Notes under the pieces: model-generated
Database searches by the model: none
Seen by the model: only the letters and a program-made list of their open reading frames with translations
What the model was told of the DNA's origin: nothing
Translations under genes and position numbers: made by a program
Assembly (NCBI RefSeq): GCF_932526225.1
Contig: NC_064039.1
Span: forward strand, 4,293,001-4,353,000
Direction of reading: 5' to 3'
DNA: 60,000 nt
Source of the DNA: Nematostella vectensis
Taxonomy: Eukaryota > Cnidaria > Anthozoa > Actiniaria > Edwardsiidae
Part shown: positions 1-12,817 of the stretch, in pieces
How positions within the stretch are numbered: the stretch's first letter is position 1
Layout of the letters: every line of letters begins with the position of its first letter

Positions 1-1366
1 CTTTTCTTTAATATTTCGTAGATGATTACTATATTATGATGCATTGTCACAATACATTGTATGTGGTGTGTATACTAAATTTTATTGATTGCCTCGTAAC
101 AATTAACTGAACATTAGATAATTAATGCACAAAACATGGATGGATATGTAAAAACTTTGAAAACCAAATGAATAGACGCGCCTGATACATCCTCATTAAG
201 CCTCTTTTAATAAGAAAGATCCCTGAAGTGATCAGCTTGGCCAAGTTGCCCGATGTATCAAACTTCATGAATCATTCCACAAGCTTATTTACAACAAAGT
301 CGGCCTTAGCTGAGTGCCTCTTTTAGAAATATGATAAATCCTTATTACTTCCCTTTGTAAATTACCCCAAATGTTTCCAAACATGATTCACGCAATTGTG
401 AAAGCGGTAGGGGGCTCGCCGACACGAACCAAAACAGACTACTTCCATTAAGAGATGCAGTTTTTGTTGCAGCCCTTAATTCAGATAACAGTTTCTTAAT
501 ATGGGACATTACAAAGGCTTTGACTTCTGTAGAGAAAGCCTCCTCGAGTTTATCAAACTCTTTCTTTGTTCTATGCAGAGCGTGATAATCAGGATTCACC
601 ACAGCAACGACGTAACGGCAAACAGCCCGAGGGGTTAATTTCAATAATGTACACAAACTCCTAAGTTAATTTTTTTCAACGCAATAAAAAGTAATGCGAA
701 TCAGGGCCTCATTGGGTGTCGTACCCTGCTTGAGGAAGCAACAGATTCATGTTTACTGCTCATAATGGCCTCATGCTTTTTCAAGATCGTCATTACAGCA
801 GACAGCGCGCTCGAGGGTCCAGTAAGGCTTTCACCGTAATCACACGAAAGTAACCCTCTATTAAGGCTCCCATCGATGACTATCACAGCTCAAACCCGCC
901 TTTTTCCCTAACGCCTCCAAGCTATAACATTTAAGTTTAATCGCAAGGAATATTCGAGAAAAAGAGTATTGATTGGGCTCGCGTTCGCAGCGGGGCCTGG
1001 CGGTGAACGGGAACAAGATTGTTTTGCCTGTTATTACGTTGTATATAACCTAAATATTATTATTACATTCACAATACACTTCTAGGATGATTATTAGTGA
1101 TTTTAAATATCTAATTTCAGAATGCGGAAACAAGGTATTTTGATTCCATTCATGGTGTCATATTATAGCTGACTCGTGCTATCTGGTGCGCAGAATCCCA
1201 CATTCTGACACCAATCACAGCCCAACATGCGTCTCACTCACCAAAACATTTTGCAGATAAAAATAGCCTTGCGCGACATTAATATATTCACGCGTTGTTA
1301 GCAGATTACGATAAAATAACAGCACCACCTGGGCACATTAGCATTTCTTGTCATCTCTCGAACACT
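1..1366. other. No supported gene
   Basis: AT-rich sequence. Two minus-strand frames look somewhat protein-like (886-701 and 656-345, the latter with NPDYHALHRTKKEFDKLEEA). Their only plausible splice sites do not join in frame, so they are not called. Confidence 0.4.
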
Positions 1367-1711
1367 TATATATAAGTCCCTACTGACAGTCGCGAACCGT
1401 GGAAAAGAATCTGTCTCGCACAATCATGCAGACGACTTCAAATTAGCAAGAAGTAGTAGTATTCAAAAGGTAAGACGCCAAGCATTTCTCAAGATAAGAC
1501 GGTCGAGTATTTGTGATGTGAAAGCTAACAACACACACCCTTCACTTATATATCTTTAATAAGTGTTATCGTCTTTTATTTGCGTTCGTGTGTTTTTGTC
1601 ATAATGGAAAATTCTTGTCGCCAATAGACTACAATCTAAAACAATATGTCAAACTGAGAAAGATAGAGTTATTCTTTTTCTTTTCAGTATGGATAAAATT
1701 ATCTGTTGCTA
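1367..1711 (+). other. Short TATA-driven two-exon unit without an ORF
   Basis: TATATATAA at 1367-1375 precedes a putative first exon ending at 1469 with a consensus donor (AAAAG/gtaaga). A 218-base intron ends with a strong pyrimidine tract and cag at 1687. Exon 1 has only a six-codon ORF (ATG at 1426), and exon 2 begins with a seven-codon one (ATG 1689, TAA). This could be the 5' UTR of a more distant gene, such as the GPCR at 8839, or a noncoding RNA. Confidence 0.25.
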
Positions 1712-3079
1712 ACTAGTGCGGGGAGCTCTTACCACAAAGCGGATAAGTTTGGAGTTAGAGAGATAAAAAAATACCATATTTCTCGTTTGTGGGCCGTTCT
1801 TAATATTGCCTGGATAAAACCCAACTGGGACCATGTATTACACATAAGAGTTTACTTTGAACATAACCAAATTTGGGATAATTTTAGAAAATTGAGTCGA
1901 AATCGTAGTTCTGAGGGGAGGGGGAGGTATTTTTAGGTAAATGCCCGAGGGGTTCTCTGTAATCATCGCGCCGTGTGTTAGAAACCAGCAAACCTTCAAT
2001 AGGCGGAAAGTAATCGCTGATCTTTTTGTGGAAAATGAAAGACTGTACCTATCTCAGCTAGCCTATAACCTGCTTTCATTTCCAATAAATCTCAGCGCGC
2101 TTTATCTGAATAATCTTGCTTCCGGCGCAGAGCCCTGAGACACAATGGATGCACACTTTACAAGTTAAAACCAGTACAAGTCCTTTGAATGAGTCGCGAG
2201 ATTTGTGCGGCCTATTTGCCTAACAAAAGGATTTTCATCAATTGAGCAGGTTGGTCTCAGGTATGCTATTAGCTCGAGATTATTACATTTTTCTCTGAGA
2301 TAGCGATCAGTTGTTAACTGTATGGAGGGGAGAGGGGGTGTACTTCCTAGCTAGTATTGGACGTGTTTGGCGTGGTGTTACAACCGCGTTAAACTTGCAG
2401 CAATACCGAACTCTAAAAGCAACAAAGTGATAATTCGGTTTCTTTTGCCTCGCACGAATCTCTTACGAAATCTAGTAACTGCCAAATGTTTTCAAGTTTC
2501 ATGAACGATTGTTCAAACTGGGGAGGAAAATAGTTACCATTTCTGTCTGAGACAGATCTTGAGCTCACTTTATGTATAGTCATGGAAAAATAATAAAATA
2601 TAAGTCCAGAGTACGTTCGTGGATGGAAAGTGTTTCAAAATAGAACACCACTCTGTTTAGGAAGAAACCCTCTATCCAGACAGGCGCATTATCTTTCATA
2701 CTTTATGATCCCAATTACTGCAAAATATCCTTAATAATACCAAATATCTGTCGGTTATTCACTTCTAGACTTCTCAATCAGTCAATGAGAAAACGCAAAC
2801 GCGCTCAGCGCAGTCCCCCATGAAATTGTAGATTCATTGATTGGGGTTCCAAGGCTCACCAAACGTGTTATTGTAAATCGCACCGGGATTCGACTCATTT
2901 GTTTTTGTGGGGTGTTATCTCTGGAAGCCAACACCATGAAAAGAAAAAGAGCAATGAAAAAACTTAATCACAGCTTTTAGCACACAGCAACATGTATCGA
3001 ATAGTCGAATAGTTGATAGTTATACTGAAAATCACCGCTGTCTAGTAAGCTTAATCACAAGAAAAAGTTCCAAGGTGCC
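1712..3079. other. No supported gene
   Basis: AT-rich intergenic DNA. The short open frames present have no splice or start context that supports them. Confidence 0.5.
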
Positions 3080-3395
3080 CAGGCCCGTACCCAGGGGGGG
3101 GGGGGGGGGCTGCGAACGCACCCCCCCCCCCCCCCCCCCACAACGGCCGAAGGACCACTTTCGCTTTGCAATAGATGTGCTATTTCTTTTTATGATGCAT
3201 AAGCTAGATCAGTGTGGTATGGAGCCAAATCCGACAATAAACATCGCGTGGCGATACTGCAAAGGTATTAAAAAATCATTTTTTTGTTTTTTCGGGGTGT
3301 TCAGAGAGCTCCCCATCCCCGTAAAAATTAGGTCCTCTTTTTCGGATTTCGCCCCCCCCCCCCCCCCCCCAAGAAAAATCCTTGGTACGGGCCTG
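3080..3395. mobile_element. CAGGCCCGTACC-ended MITE with GTGCC target duplication
   Basis: Terminal inverted repeats CAGGCCCGTACC (3080) and GGTACGGGCCTG (ends 3395). The 5-base sequence GTGCC occurs on both sides (3075-3079 and 3396-3400). The interior has long poly-G and poly-C runs and no real ORF. The CAG...CTG ends and 5-base duplication suggest a non-autonomous element of the hAT5-like kind. A second copy is at 12818. Confidence 0.8.
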
Positions 3396-6300
3396 GTGCC
3401 TAACTTCTGTCCACTTGACTGTAGACAAATATCACAGTGTTAATACTACAAAGCTATTTCTGCACAACTCTGCCATTCTTTTATAGAAAACGGTGTCTTT
3501 CTATCAAGTCTAATTATAGCTACTACTCAGTGAGTCTGAGACACTGTAGGTTTCCATGGTTACGCGAGAAGGAGTAGTTTTAACTACTAAAATGTTCGCG
3601 AAGCCATTATTCTTGAAATAAATTAAATATCTTATTTGTCAAAGGTAACCAATCCACAGCGAACTTTACTGTAAGCCAACGCCAGTTCGAGCAAGTCTAC
3701 AATAATTCAAAAGGCCTGTGAAAATAGTGCAAATATCAAATATCGCTCGTTGATCGCTCGGTAGTTCCCAAAACAATAAAATGTTGGTGAACCAACCGCG
3801 ACATCATTCAAACATAAGCGCAAGTTGCTTATAGCCTGTCTTTCTTTCCAACCGATGCTGGCACGCGCAGGGCTTAATTCCCATTGGACACGAAAATATT
3901 GGGGCACAGCCACGCCACTATCGGTCATTGCCTTAGGGGTAGGGGGTAAGGGGGGGGGGCACGTGCCTCCTTTGCCCTACCTTCTGCTACGGCCCTACAA
4001 CAGCAGCGCTTGTGTTGTTCTTACACCACGTTGGGAGGTGTTGGCAGGGAGTTCGCCAATTTTCCTCTGTCTTGTGGTCAGCAATGCTGGTTAATGCATG
4101 CTTGTTTTTACAGGATCGATTTCACAAATAGACAATAAAATCCTACATATCCACAAATTGGGAATTCGTTTTCTGATAATAACACGTCAAGTCTTTTCTC
4201 TCCACCAATATGCCGTGGTCGTTTTACAGCTTACCATAATTTCAAATGGCGATTTCTTTGTTGGAATGTGATATGAAAATATTAGTAAGTCATTTAGAGA
4301 AATTTCTTTGTATTTCGGTGTTCAGTTTTTAGAGATGGCCATGATACAGAATGATACAGAATTACATAGAAATATTTCTTTTAAATGCTTAACTTCAAGG
4401 AAGAGATGCTACGTAAATTATGCAGTTGAAGTGAGATTTCTAAGAAAGGGATAAATCTTAAAACGTTAATGTAGGGTACAAAGCTTTAGATGGAGATAAT
4501 GATTATTAATTTCTTGGTGATTAATGGTTTAAAAAAAGGGAAACTTAGACAATAAATAGAATAAATAGAAACAAACCACCAGAAAACAAACCCTAAGAAT
4601 ACGGAACATACAATTAAGGAGGCTTCATTCGAGTTAAATACTGTATCCGATTATTGTATCAACGCATCAAAACTGCACAGCCCTAAGCCCTAAGCCAAAA
4701 CCCCCAGCTAGCTCATTATATTCTTGGTAACGATAAAAGGAGACATCCTAGCTAAGAACAATAAACATTTGATTACTCTTAAATAGCGTAACGCCCATTC
4801 GTGTAATACATATAAATGCTGTGTGCCTTCCAAGAAAAGTTTTGACAAGACTTAACGTAAAGTCATTACTTTCTCAGCAAAGAAATAGAAGATATAAATC
4901 GAGAAGCACGTATACCACCCAATTAACGGCAGACAAGATGGAAAACCTGTTTTGCAGTAATAGTGGGGAACATTAGCGAACTGCTCCTTGAACTCGCTAC
5001 ATCCCTAGTGATTGTAGATAAAGCTATTATAGCAGTTCCTTATTGGACACTTCTAATTGGTCAATTCCATGGCTATGCGTAGTTAGCCCTCAAGGATAGC
5101 TTTCGGCATCAATAGGCGCCCGGTGTATACCTTTTAACGCGTCGTTGATGTTACAACGTGTATGGGTGTCATTACAACCGACGTCAAGCAAATTGTATTC
5201 TACAATGCGTGGTCTTTTCGCCAGTGAACTTGTACTTGGATACCAACATAAAAACTGCTAAGTATCGAGGTATTCGTCAGTTCGAATGATATCGAGATGA
5301 TACGGCCACTAAATGCGCTATTAACGACAAGATAGGCCCAGCTGAGAGGAGACCTTCTGAGACCTTTAGCCCATAGAGGTAAAGAGACCTGATCTTTCCC
5401 ATGCAATTAATGTACCTTTTTCGATTTTGTAGAAGAGAAAAAGTTACCGCCGGTCATAATTGATTGACAAAGAAGCATGTGCGCGCAAACAGCTGCAAAT
5501 TAACAACGCGCGCGCTTTCTGGCTATACCACATGTGCAAAAAAAGTTTCAGAAAATTGCACGGATCCTAGCTAGGGACAAACGAGACAAACTGGCGACAC
5601 CATATAATGGGCTTTGATCAAGCTCGTGAATGGGGTTCTAGATGGTATAGAGTTCACGATACTAGAGACGATCCATGACTTTTTCTGCGCTAGAATTTTT
5701 ACGCAGTGCCGCAGTTTTTTTTTTTTTTTTTTTTTTGGGGGGGCGGGGGGGGGGTGGGGTGTGGGGGGTTAGGGGGTATTGGACGTATAAACAGTAGATT
5801 TAACTAGGAGTGACAATGGCACAGTGTTAAAATGTTCAAATTTTGCTTGCTAAACGGGATTCGTCTCTGGATTGAAATGCTGGCGATTTATGTCGGTCTA
5901 CGTTGGTCGGTATTTCAACACTGGTAAATAAACACAAGTGAATGCAATGTTTTTGTCACGTCGCTTCCGTGACATTTTCTATCAGGTCAACCGATGGTTG
6001 TGATTATAATAATATTCTATAGTGCTGCGAATTTAAAAGGGGGGAAGTTTGACGTTAATTGCGCTTTTTGGATGCAGTATCACGACATTTGAGATTTTTG
6101 ACGCGAGGGCTTCTTTCACCTTCACTTTTTGTTTATGAATGAGCGCAGCATGCGCCCAACATTTGGAGGAGTGGGATTTCCGTACAAGGGTGAATCCGCC
6201 TTTCGAACAGAGAGAAAGGGGAAGTGTCACAAGGAAAATAAGTATTAATTTCCTTTGTCGCTGTATGTAGGTTTGCGATGGCACATCTGTTCGTCAAGCG

Positions 6301-8838
6301 GGTCTCTTGTGGTTCTAAGAATACCTTGAGTAGTCTAAGAACTGCTGACTGTCTCTCTTCCTAAACCCATTCGAACCTGTCCAAAGCCGACGCACAAACT
6401 CAACAGATTAAAATGCCTATCACGAGAAATCAGTAGCTCGTTGGATCACAAACCAAATGCGATAAAAGCAAACTTTAGGAAACTCTTCGTTATATCGCGA
6501 GACGTGGTTAAATGGTGGCGGATCAACGACAAATTGATATGTTTTCCTAAGTTGGAAGACTACATCGTGTAAATGAGATGTGGTTTTCTGTAGCCTAAGG
6601 GGTATACTATGGATGTAAAGGGGGTATTCTTGTGAGTATGGTTTGAAGATAAAAGTTCACTTAAAGGCTTTTTGTGTGGAAGGTATATGAATGTAATTAT
6701 TCACAAAAACCTTCCATACTATTTATTCAATTAGGGATAAGAGTGATTTGGATAATCAATACCAAAAAATAGTCTTGTTTTGCTTATCAACGAATTTGGA
6801 GATTTTCCTTTTTCCGTTCCGAAAAGAATAGGATAAACAATTCTTAGTAACATTAACGGGCTGGAGAAGAATCTAGACTTAGCCACCCATAGCATAGCAT
6901 CTTTATCAATTCTAATTTTGGGCTACAGCGAATGCTATTTCTTTTTCTTCGGCAGATCAATATTTGCGGCATTTATACCCGAAAGATTTAGAATTTCAGT
7001 GTGTGACTCCTTCTATGATCACAATTACGGCTTTTTGTATTTAGGCGATACGCTCTTTTAAACCTAACTTTTTAAATCACTTATCATTGTCCAATAACTT
7101 CACCATTCTTTACTATTCACACCGCACGAATTCGCGTGTCCTTAGCACGCGTTGCCTCATGGTTATCTTATTAAGTGTAGATGCCCTGCTGATTTTCGAT
7201 ACATAAATTTCTCAATAGAGACCAATCAATTGAATGCTCAACTATTTTTAGCAGACTTGGGGCGTTTTTTACTCGTGATTCCGGAATGAGAATGATAGAA
7301 TAGAAAAAGTGCGCGTTCGTTTATCCCGTTCCCATTCCGGAATGAAATAAAGGCCATTCTGAACATTCTCTACCAACCATTCCCATTTAAAAATAATAGA
7401 AAAAAAGTGTCAGTTTTTATCTCGAACAATGAGTCAATTGTTACCATAGAAATAAGATAAAGAACAGAATCCAAAAAAAAGGTCAAACGGTACAATATAA
7501 TTTCAACACGATATCAATACTTACAATTAAGTATATTTCTTGCTTCAACTTTCAATTAAAACCACGCTGTAGTCACATATTCGTAATTAAAGTTTGGTCG
7601 CTACGGGAATAAGAGCAAGTCCTTGATTATTCTCCCAAATATTTTAAACGCTGGGACCCAAGGCATTTTTAGATTAGCATTGAATTAATCACATATGGCT
7701 ATATTTAGAAGCAAAATTAAATAAAATACGAACATGATGGGTTTATCTGACGTCTCTATATCGATTGATTGAGGGATGATAATCTTTTTGCGCGGACAAA
7801 CTTATATTAGCTTTTTTTTATTTTTAAATCTCTTATTCCTACATTTTTTCATTCCTTTAAAAGTCAACTTCTCCACTTTTTCTGATCCCATATTTTTTGG
7901 AGAATAATTCATTTTTGTGATCTTCCAATTGATCCTATATTTTATTATCATTACTTTCTTCCTTTGGTTATTGTTTCTGTTATTAATGCTTTGATTATTA
8001 ATTATTTAATCATTTGTTCTTTTGTTTATTTATTTGATTGCTTGATAATTTGTTCTTTAAATCATTTATTTGTTTTATCATTTGTTCTTTTCTTTTTGTT
8101 TTGTTCTCACATTTTTTTCCGGTTGCGTAACACGACCTTGAAGTAAGCTACTTTTTTGTTGAATTGCTTCTCCCCTTTCCGCGAGTCAATGTAGATGACA
8201 ATCTATTTTTGTTTGGTCAATATTGAGTTGTGGTAGAAAACAGTGATTAAGTTGTAAGCGGATTACAATCTTGTAATAATGATTTCAATTTATCAACTTC
8301 TATCGACTTCCAAATCTTGTTTGAAAGGAGAAAATGCCAATAGCAATTAACATAATTGCATTCAATATGAATAAGAGCAGAAAATAAAATAATCAAGATT
8401 CTATTTCAGGCGAAGTGCACCTTATTAAACGTGAAGGTAATTTAAGGCCACTACAGATGGCTGTCAGATGAAGCTCCCACGGCTATTATCCAAAATTAAA
8501 GGGTCGAATAAGTCACTTTATTCCTAAAACTCCAAGTGTAGCCAGACTACCAGGTAGATCTGTTCACCTATGGGCAAAAAATAGCTATTCAATTGATCGC
8601 ATTGGCTGTGTAGCCAAAGTCTGCACATTAGAAAACTGAATTGACATGTCGATGACTCCTGATCTGTTTTATATTCTTTATTTTCAAGATTAAGTTTTGA
8701 TAAGTCTTGGAGTGGGAAGTCTCCCCTAAAGACGCTAAACTGAAGGCTGACACAAAACGCAAGTAGATTTGAAGAGCGAGATTGGTCAGAGAAGCAAAGA
8801 CGCCTCCATTCATCGCGTAAGGGGTGAGGACCAACACC
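3396..8838. other. Intergenic, AT-rich; homopolymer tract
   Basis: No gene seen. A T21/G-rich homopolymer tract occupies 5715-5774. A T-rich, low-complexity zone with repeated atcatttgttctt occurs around 7960-8110. An imperfect inverted repeat on CATTCCGGAATG lies at 7278-7345. The minus-strand frame at 6284-6033 begins with GTG and is not called. Confidence 0.5.
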
Positions 8839-9825
8839 ATGGCTCCTATGAACACCAGCAACGCCACAGACGTCATAAAACCTGCTCTAGTGTACCGTAG
8901 ATACATCGGTGCTTTGTCATTCTTTTTTCTGGTTCTAATCTTTATTATGTCAATGTTTGGAAACATTTTAGTCATGCTGGCGTTCCGTGCCGTGCGCAAA
9001 TTACGAACAGTGACGAACTTCTTTGTGGTGTCTTTAGCTGCGGCGGACATTTTGATCGCATCGTTCTCTATGCCTATCTGGGGTGCCTACTTGCTGACTG
9101 GTCCGGACTGGGTATTTAGTTTGAACTTAATGAAGATGTGGACCTGCATGGATATCATGTGTGGTGTAGCATCTATTATAAACTTGTCAGCAATCTCCAT
9201 AGAGCGCTATTTGTGTATAACTTTCCCTTTAAGCTACCACACAACAATGACTCCAAAAAAGGCCACTGTCATTATCTTTGGAATTTGGCTGTTCGCCTTC
9301 GGTATGGCTTTGCTCAAGTATATTCTCTGGTTTTGGCCGTCACCTAACTACGAGTTGATAATCGTCATAAGCTGCTTTCTTATTCCGCTATTTACGATGT
9401 GTCTGAGTTACAAGATGATCTTTCAGACCGCGCGTTATCAAGCAAGGCAAATCGCACTTATGGTAAACGGAGGGGTTCGGAACTTTCTCTTGGCTTCTGA
9501 GATTCGCGCGGCAAAGACCTTAGCGGTTGTTATGGGTGCTTTTGTCGTGAGCTGGGGTCCGTTCTTCATACTAAATCTAGTGTATGGATTTTGTCCCGAG
9601 TGCATCGGGTTGGAAGCTATTGTTGTGACCAAGTGGATGCATTACTGTAACTCGGTGTGTAACCCAATAGTCTACGCATGTATGAATAAGGATTTCCGAG
9701 CGACTTTCGTGAGCATATTGCTAAGTGGTAAAGCGTGTATAATGAAGATTAGACACCATGGAAGTAACAATGGTCAGACGGATCAGACTGATCTCAGCTT
9801 AAACATGTCACAGCAGTCATTCTAG
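8839..9825 (+). CDS. Intronless class A GPCR, amine-receptor-like (copy 1)
   Basis: Seven-transmembrane receptor of 328 residues. I start at the ATG at 8839 (context accATGG); an in-frame TAA lies at 8818-8820, and the GTG at 8824 is not a credible animal start. N-glycosylation sequons are at N5 and N8. Landmarks: N42 (1.50), D70 (2.50), W101 (3.28), D105 (3.32, the amine counter-ion), E122-R123-Y124 in place of DRY, W150 (4.50), P183 (5.50), W239-x-P241-F-F (6.48-6.52), W266 (7.40), Y269 (7.43), N275-P-I-V-Y. ICL3 is short and basic, and its AAKTLAVVMG resembles beta-adrenergic, octopamine and trace-amine receptors. Position 3.25 is M98 and ECL2 has no Cys, so the standard disulfide is absent; ECL3 keeps C252 and C255. 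The usual TM5 serines 5.42/5.46 are I and C. An AATAAA lies at 10168-10173. It should signal through a G protein at the plasma membrane; the ligand is unknown. Confidence 0.95.
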   Translation: MAPMNTSNATDVIKPALVYRRYIGALSFFFLVLIFIMSMFGNILVMLAFRAVRKLRTVTNFFVVSLAAADILIASFSMPIWGAYLLTGPDWVFSLNLMKMWTCMDIMCGVASIINLSAISIERYLCITFPLSYHTTMTPKKATVIIFGIWLFAFGMALLKYILWFWPSPNYELIIVISCFLIPLFTMCLSYKMIFQTARYQARQIALMVNGGVRNFLLASEIRAAKTLAVVMGAFVVSWGPFFILNLVYGFCPECIGLEAIVVTKWMHYCNSVCNPIVYACMNKDFRATFVSILLSGKACIMKIRHHGSNNGQTDQTDLSLNMSQQSF

Positions 9826-10200
9826 CAGATGAGAGAAAAGCAGAAAAGTTAGAAAACCAGAGATAGAAAGACAGCAACAGGACAACCTTACAGTTCGGCT
9901 CACAAGTCATTCTACTCGCCATTGTGGTGAACACAAGGTGTTTATTATATTAGTGTTGGCGCACGCGCACTGAAGAAGGGTGAAGGGAGTGGAAATGACA
10001 CTGCTTGCTAGGCCTAGAGGACAGCGACAAGAAATATATGCAAGTGGGAAAATTCAACAACAATAGACCCGTTTAATCGTTTGAGTAGAGCTATGCTATT
10101 AGACAAGGTTGTCACTGGAAGAGCATGAAAATAATAGTGTACCAATGCTGTTAGACATTTTCTTGGTAATAAACAAATAAGGCCTAAGTTAAACGCCTCT

Positions 10201-10465
10201 CTTTTCATGTGCCGTTTCAAATAGATGGTGTTACGTACATGAAAAGAACGGCGTCTAAATCAAATTAGATCAGTCTTGCGTTCTGCACGCCATACCAGCC
10301 CGTGCCGAACGCCTGTGGACCAGGTTGAATTTAGACGCCGTTCTTTTTATGTGCCGTTTCAATTGTATAACGTAGTTTAATGACATTTAAATGCTGGTTA
10401 AGCTGCCCACACATGAAAAGAACGGTCAATGAACGACGTATAAAACAAATGCCGTACTTTTCATG
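10201..10465. repeat. Cluster of alternating inverted CATGAAAAGAACGGC motifs
   Basis: The motif ACATGAAAAGAACGGC or its reverse complement occurs five times in alternating orientation, at about 10201, 10237, 10336, 10411 and 10451. The pair at 10237-10261 and 10327-10352 forms a stem of about 25 bp extended by GTCTAAAT. The direct copies cttttcatgtgccgtttcaa (10201) and ctttttatgtgccgtttcaa (10343) flank it. It lies just beyond the likely polyadenylation site of the first GPCR. Probably a MITE remnant, or an element built from hairpins. Confidence 0.65.
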
Positions 10466-11646
10466 CGTCTAGTTTATTTAAATGAGATGGATATTTCGTT
10501 ATTAAAGCTTCGCGGCTATTTTTTTTTTAATGACGGTGTTGCGCGCGACCTAAAAATGACGAGGACATGTGCTGTAGTTCGTGTTTTACCAACATAAAAT
10601 TTGAATTCACTGTCGCTCTGCGATAAGAAAACAAGAAAAAAAATTAAAATAAAAACCGAATAGATGCTCAATATCTTCATTCCTCCGTATAGGCATTATT
10701 AGTCTCTTATAAAAGGCAGTCATATTCGGCTAGACATAAATGTTCACTACTTACTTATTGTAAGTGGGTTGGTGGAGGAAAGAGGGGATTTTAATGTCTG
10801 ACTTTATCAACAACCCCAGCGCTGTTCTACAGGTCTCTCTGCTCATAATGAGAGATCGAGATTTTTGGGAGACATATATCACGTGAATCCCTTCCAATAG
10901 TGTTTCCAAAAATGTACGTTTACGCTTCAAACAGCTCTGGGTTTGGACGTATGGTCAGTTGTTTATTTCAGGAAAAAGACAAAAGACCCCGCGATATTTT
11001 CATCTCAGCGAGCTGTGCGCGACGTAACCGACTAAAACAGCCTGGGATCCTGGTTATTGCCTCCCCATCAATGCGCGGGTAGCTCAGGTTCCTTTGTGTT
11101 GTACAGTTCGCTAGATAGAAGTTCTGGGCCCGAAATCTTCATCTCAGCAATAAAGTTTTATTCTGCCATGCGATGTTTTAGCGCATGGCTGGTATTTTAC
11201 CGGATTTGGACGAGGTTCGATTCTCGGTGATTTCCTTTATGTTGTTTCCCTCATTTTATTACTTGATCTGTCTCCTCCACATGCAATTTTAAGCTATATA
11301 TTTTTCCAAACTTTCATGCCATTGTTTAAGAGGGCTCTTCGTATGGGCCCTTAAAAATGGTTTCCTAAAAGAGGGAACTAGTCGTAGTGTCAGGTTATGT
11401 TTACACGGTACCGGACAAATTTTTATCCGCTCAATAATTCGTATCGTACGTGGTGTTTACACGGAACCGTACGAATTTTTCGCACCGTTTACACGGTGCC
11501 GGTGGAACCGGACGAATTTCACATTTGGTCAGCGGTTCCTCCAAACAGCAGCTACTCTTCACAAAAATTTTCCCACCAAAGAGAAACCCTGCCAGCTCTT
11601 ACTCCAAACTTTTTTTTGTTTGTTTCCCCTTTTCACCAGGGGATTT

Positions 11647-12320
11647 AAGGCATGGCTCTAAGGATTCATACGGTAAAATCACCCAAAACAGTGTATCTTT
11701 ATGGTGTTTTAACAAAAATGCATGAAACTTGTCAAGTGAGTTTATTTTGTGAAACGGTAAAGAAAAAAATATATTGTAACCATGGAAACCAAAATCACGT
11801 GACTAAAAGGCGGCCATCTTGGATTTGTTATAAATTGCTCCTGTCTCCAACCTTAAACTCAACCAAATGCTACGAAAGTTGTATTAATTTGTAGGTATTA
11901 GCAGCCTGTACATGGCTGCAACTCGAAAATTGGGATAAGTTTAGAAAAAAAATATAAAATTATATATATAAAATTGCAATTTTGTGCTTTTTATTTCTTT
12001 TTGAAACCCCAAATTTTTTTTTTCTAAACTTATCCCAATTTTCAAGTTGCAGTCTTCTGCAGGCAGCTAATAGTAATAAATTAATACAATTTTCGTAGCA
12101 TTTGGTTGAGTTTAAGGTTGGAGGCAGGAGCAATTTATAAAAAATCCAAGATGGCCGCCTTTTAGTCACGTAACCTTAGTTTCCATGGTTACAAAATACA
12201 TAGTTCTTTTCCGTTTCACAAGGCAAACTCACTTGACAAATTTCATGCATTTATGCCTAAACCCCTTGAAGATACGCCATTTCATGTGATTTTGCCGTAT
12301 ATTCTCGAGAACCATGCCTT
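11647..12320. repeat. 674 bp palindrome (inverted repeat arms of about 308 bp)
   Basis: Arms 11647-11954 and 12011-12320 are imperfect reverse complements around an AT-rich centre of 56 bases. Each arm carries CCAAGATGGCCGCC (YY1-like) next to an ATCACGTGAC-type or TCACGTAAC stretch, and a CCATGGTTACA block. Nested inside the larger element. Likely a foldback MITE. Confidence 0.8.
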
Positions 12321-12817
12321 AGGGTTTTTTCGGTGTTGTTGCATGAAAATTGCCTGCAAAATCCCAGTGGCGGATATAGGATTTAGAAAGGGGGGATGAC
12401 TTTTTTGACAGGCTGTCTTGGCTTTTTTTTTCAGATTTTAAGGAATATATATTTCATGTTACAAAATCTTCTACAAAATTTCGAGAATACATTGATTTTC
12501 CCTGTTTGTGAAAATCTCGTTACTTATTGAAGTCTTGAATTAGTAGAGAACCAAAAGCATAACAGCTCCTCTTACTACTGGAGGAACACTTAGAAAAGAA
12601 GATAACGTGATCCACCATGGTTGCGCTGCAATAAAACGCTTACAGACCTCCATTCTGTCGATCGACACTATAACATATCCTATCGTGCAACCCAGCAAAT
12701 TTTGCAAAAATCTTCCAGTTTGCGCTTTCTATTTTCGGGTGCAAGTGCATCAATCACAACACATGCATTCTGCCGGCGAGTTGTCAAAAAAAACTTGAAA
12801 AGCTCATGGAAAGAACC

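Noticed and set aside
345-886. Two protein-like minus-strand frames that might be exons of one gene
   Set aside because: The donor (AGCAGG/gtacga) leaves phase 0, while the only acceptor near the second frame (cttag/GAG) requires phase 2, so they do not join in frame.
3075-3443. 122-codon forward ORF
   Set aside because: Runs through homopolymer G and C tracts of a MITE, producing Gly and Pro runs.
6033-6284. Minus-strand ORF with a hydrophobic leader
   Set aside because: Starts at GTG without an ATG or a convincing acceptor; the basic tail shows no family features.
8824-8838. GTG start extending the first GPCR by five codons
   Set aside because: An animal gene should start at ATG; 8839 has good context and an in-frame stop lies just upstream.
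8628-9050. 140-codon minus-strand ORF opposite the first GPCR, and the similar ones opposite the third GPCR (51364-50951, 51677-51240)
   Set aside because: Antisense shadows of the receptor reading frames; their resemblance to each other comes from the conserved sense codons.
11211-11229. tRNA box-B-like GAGGTTCGATTCTCG
   Set aside because: The only box-A-like word lies about 130 bases upstream, too far for a tRNA; possibly an old SINE fragment.
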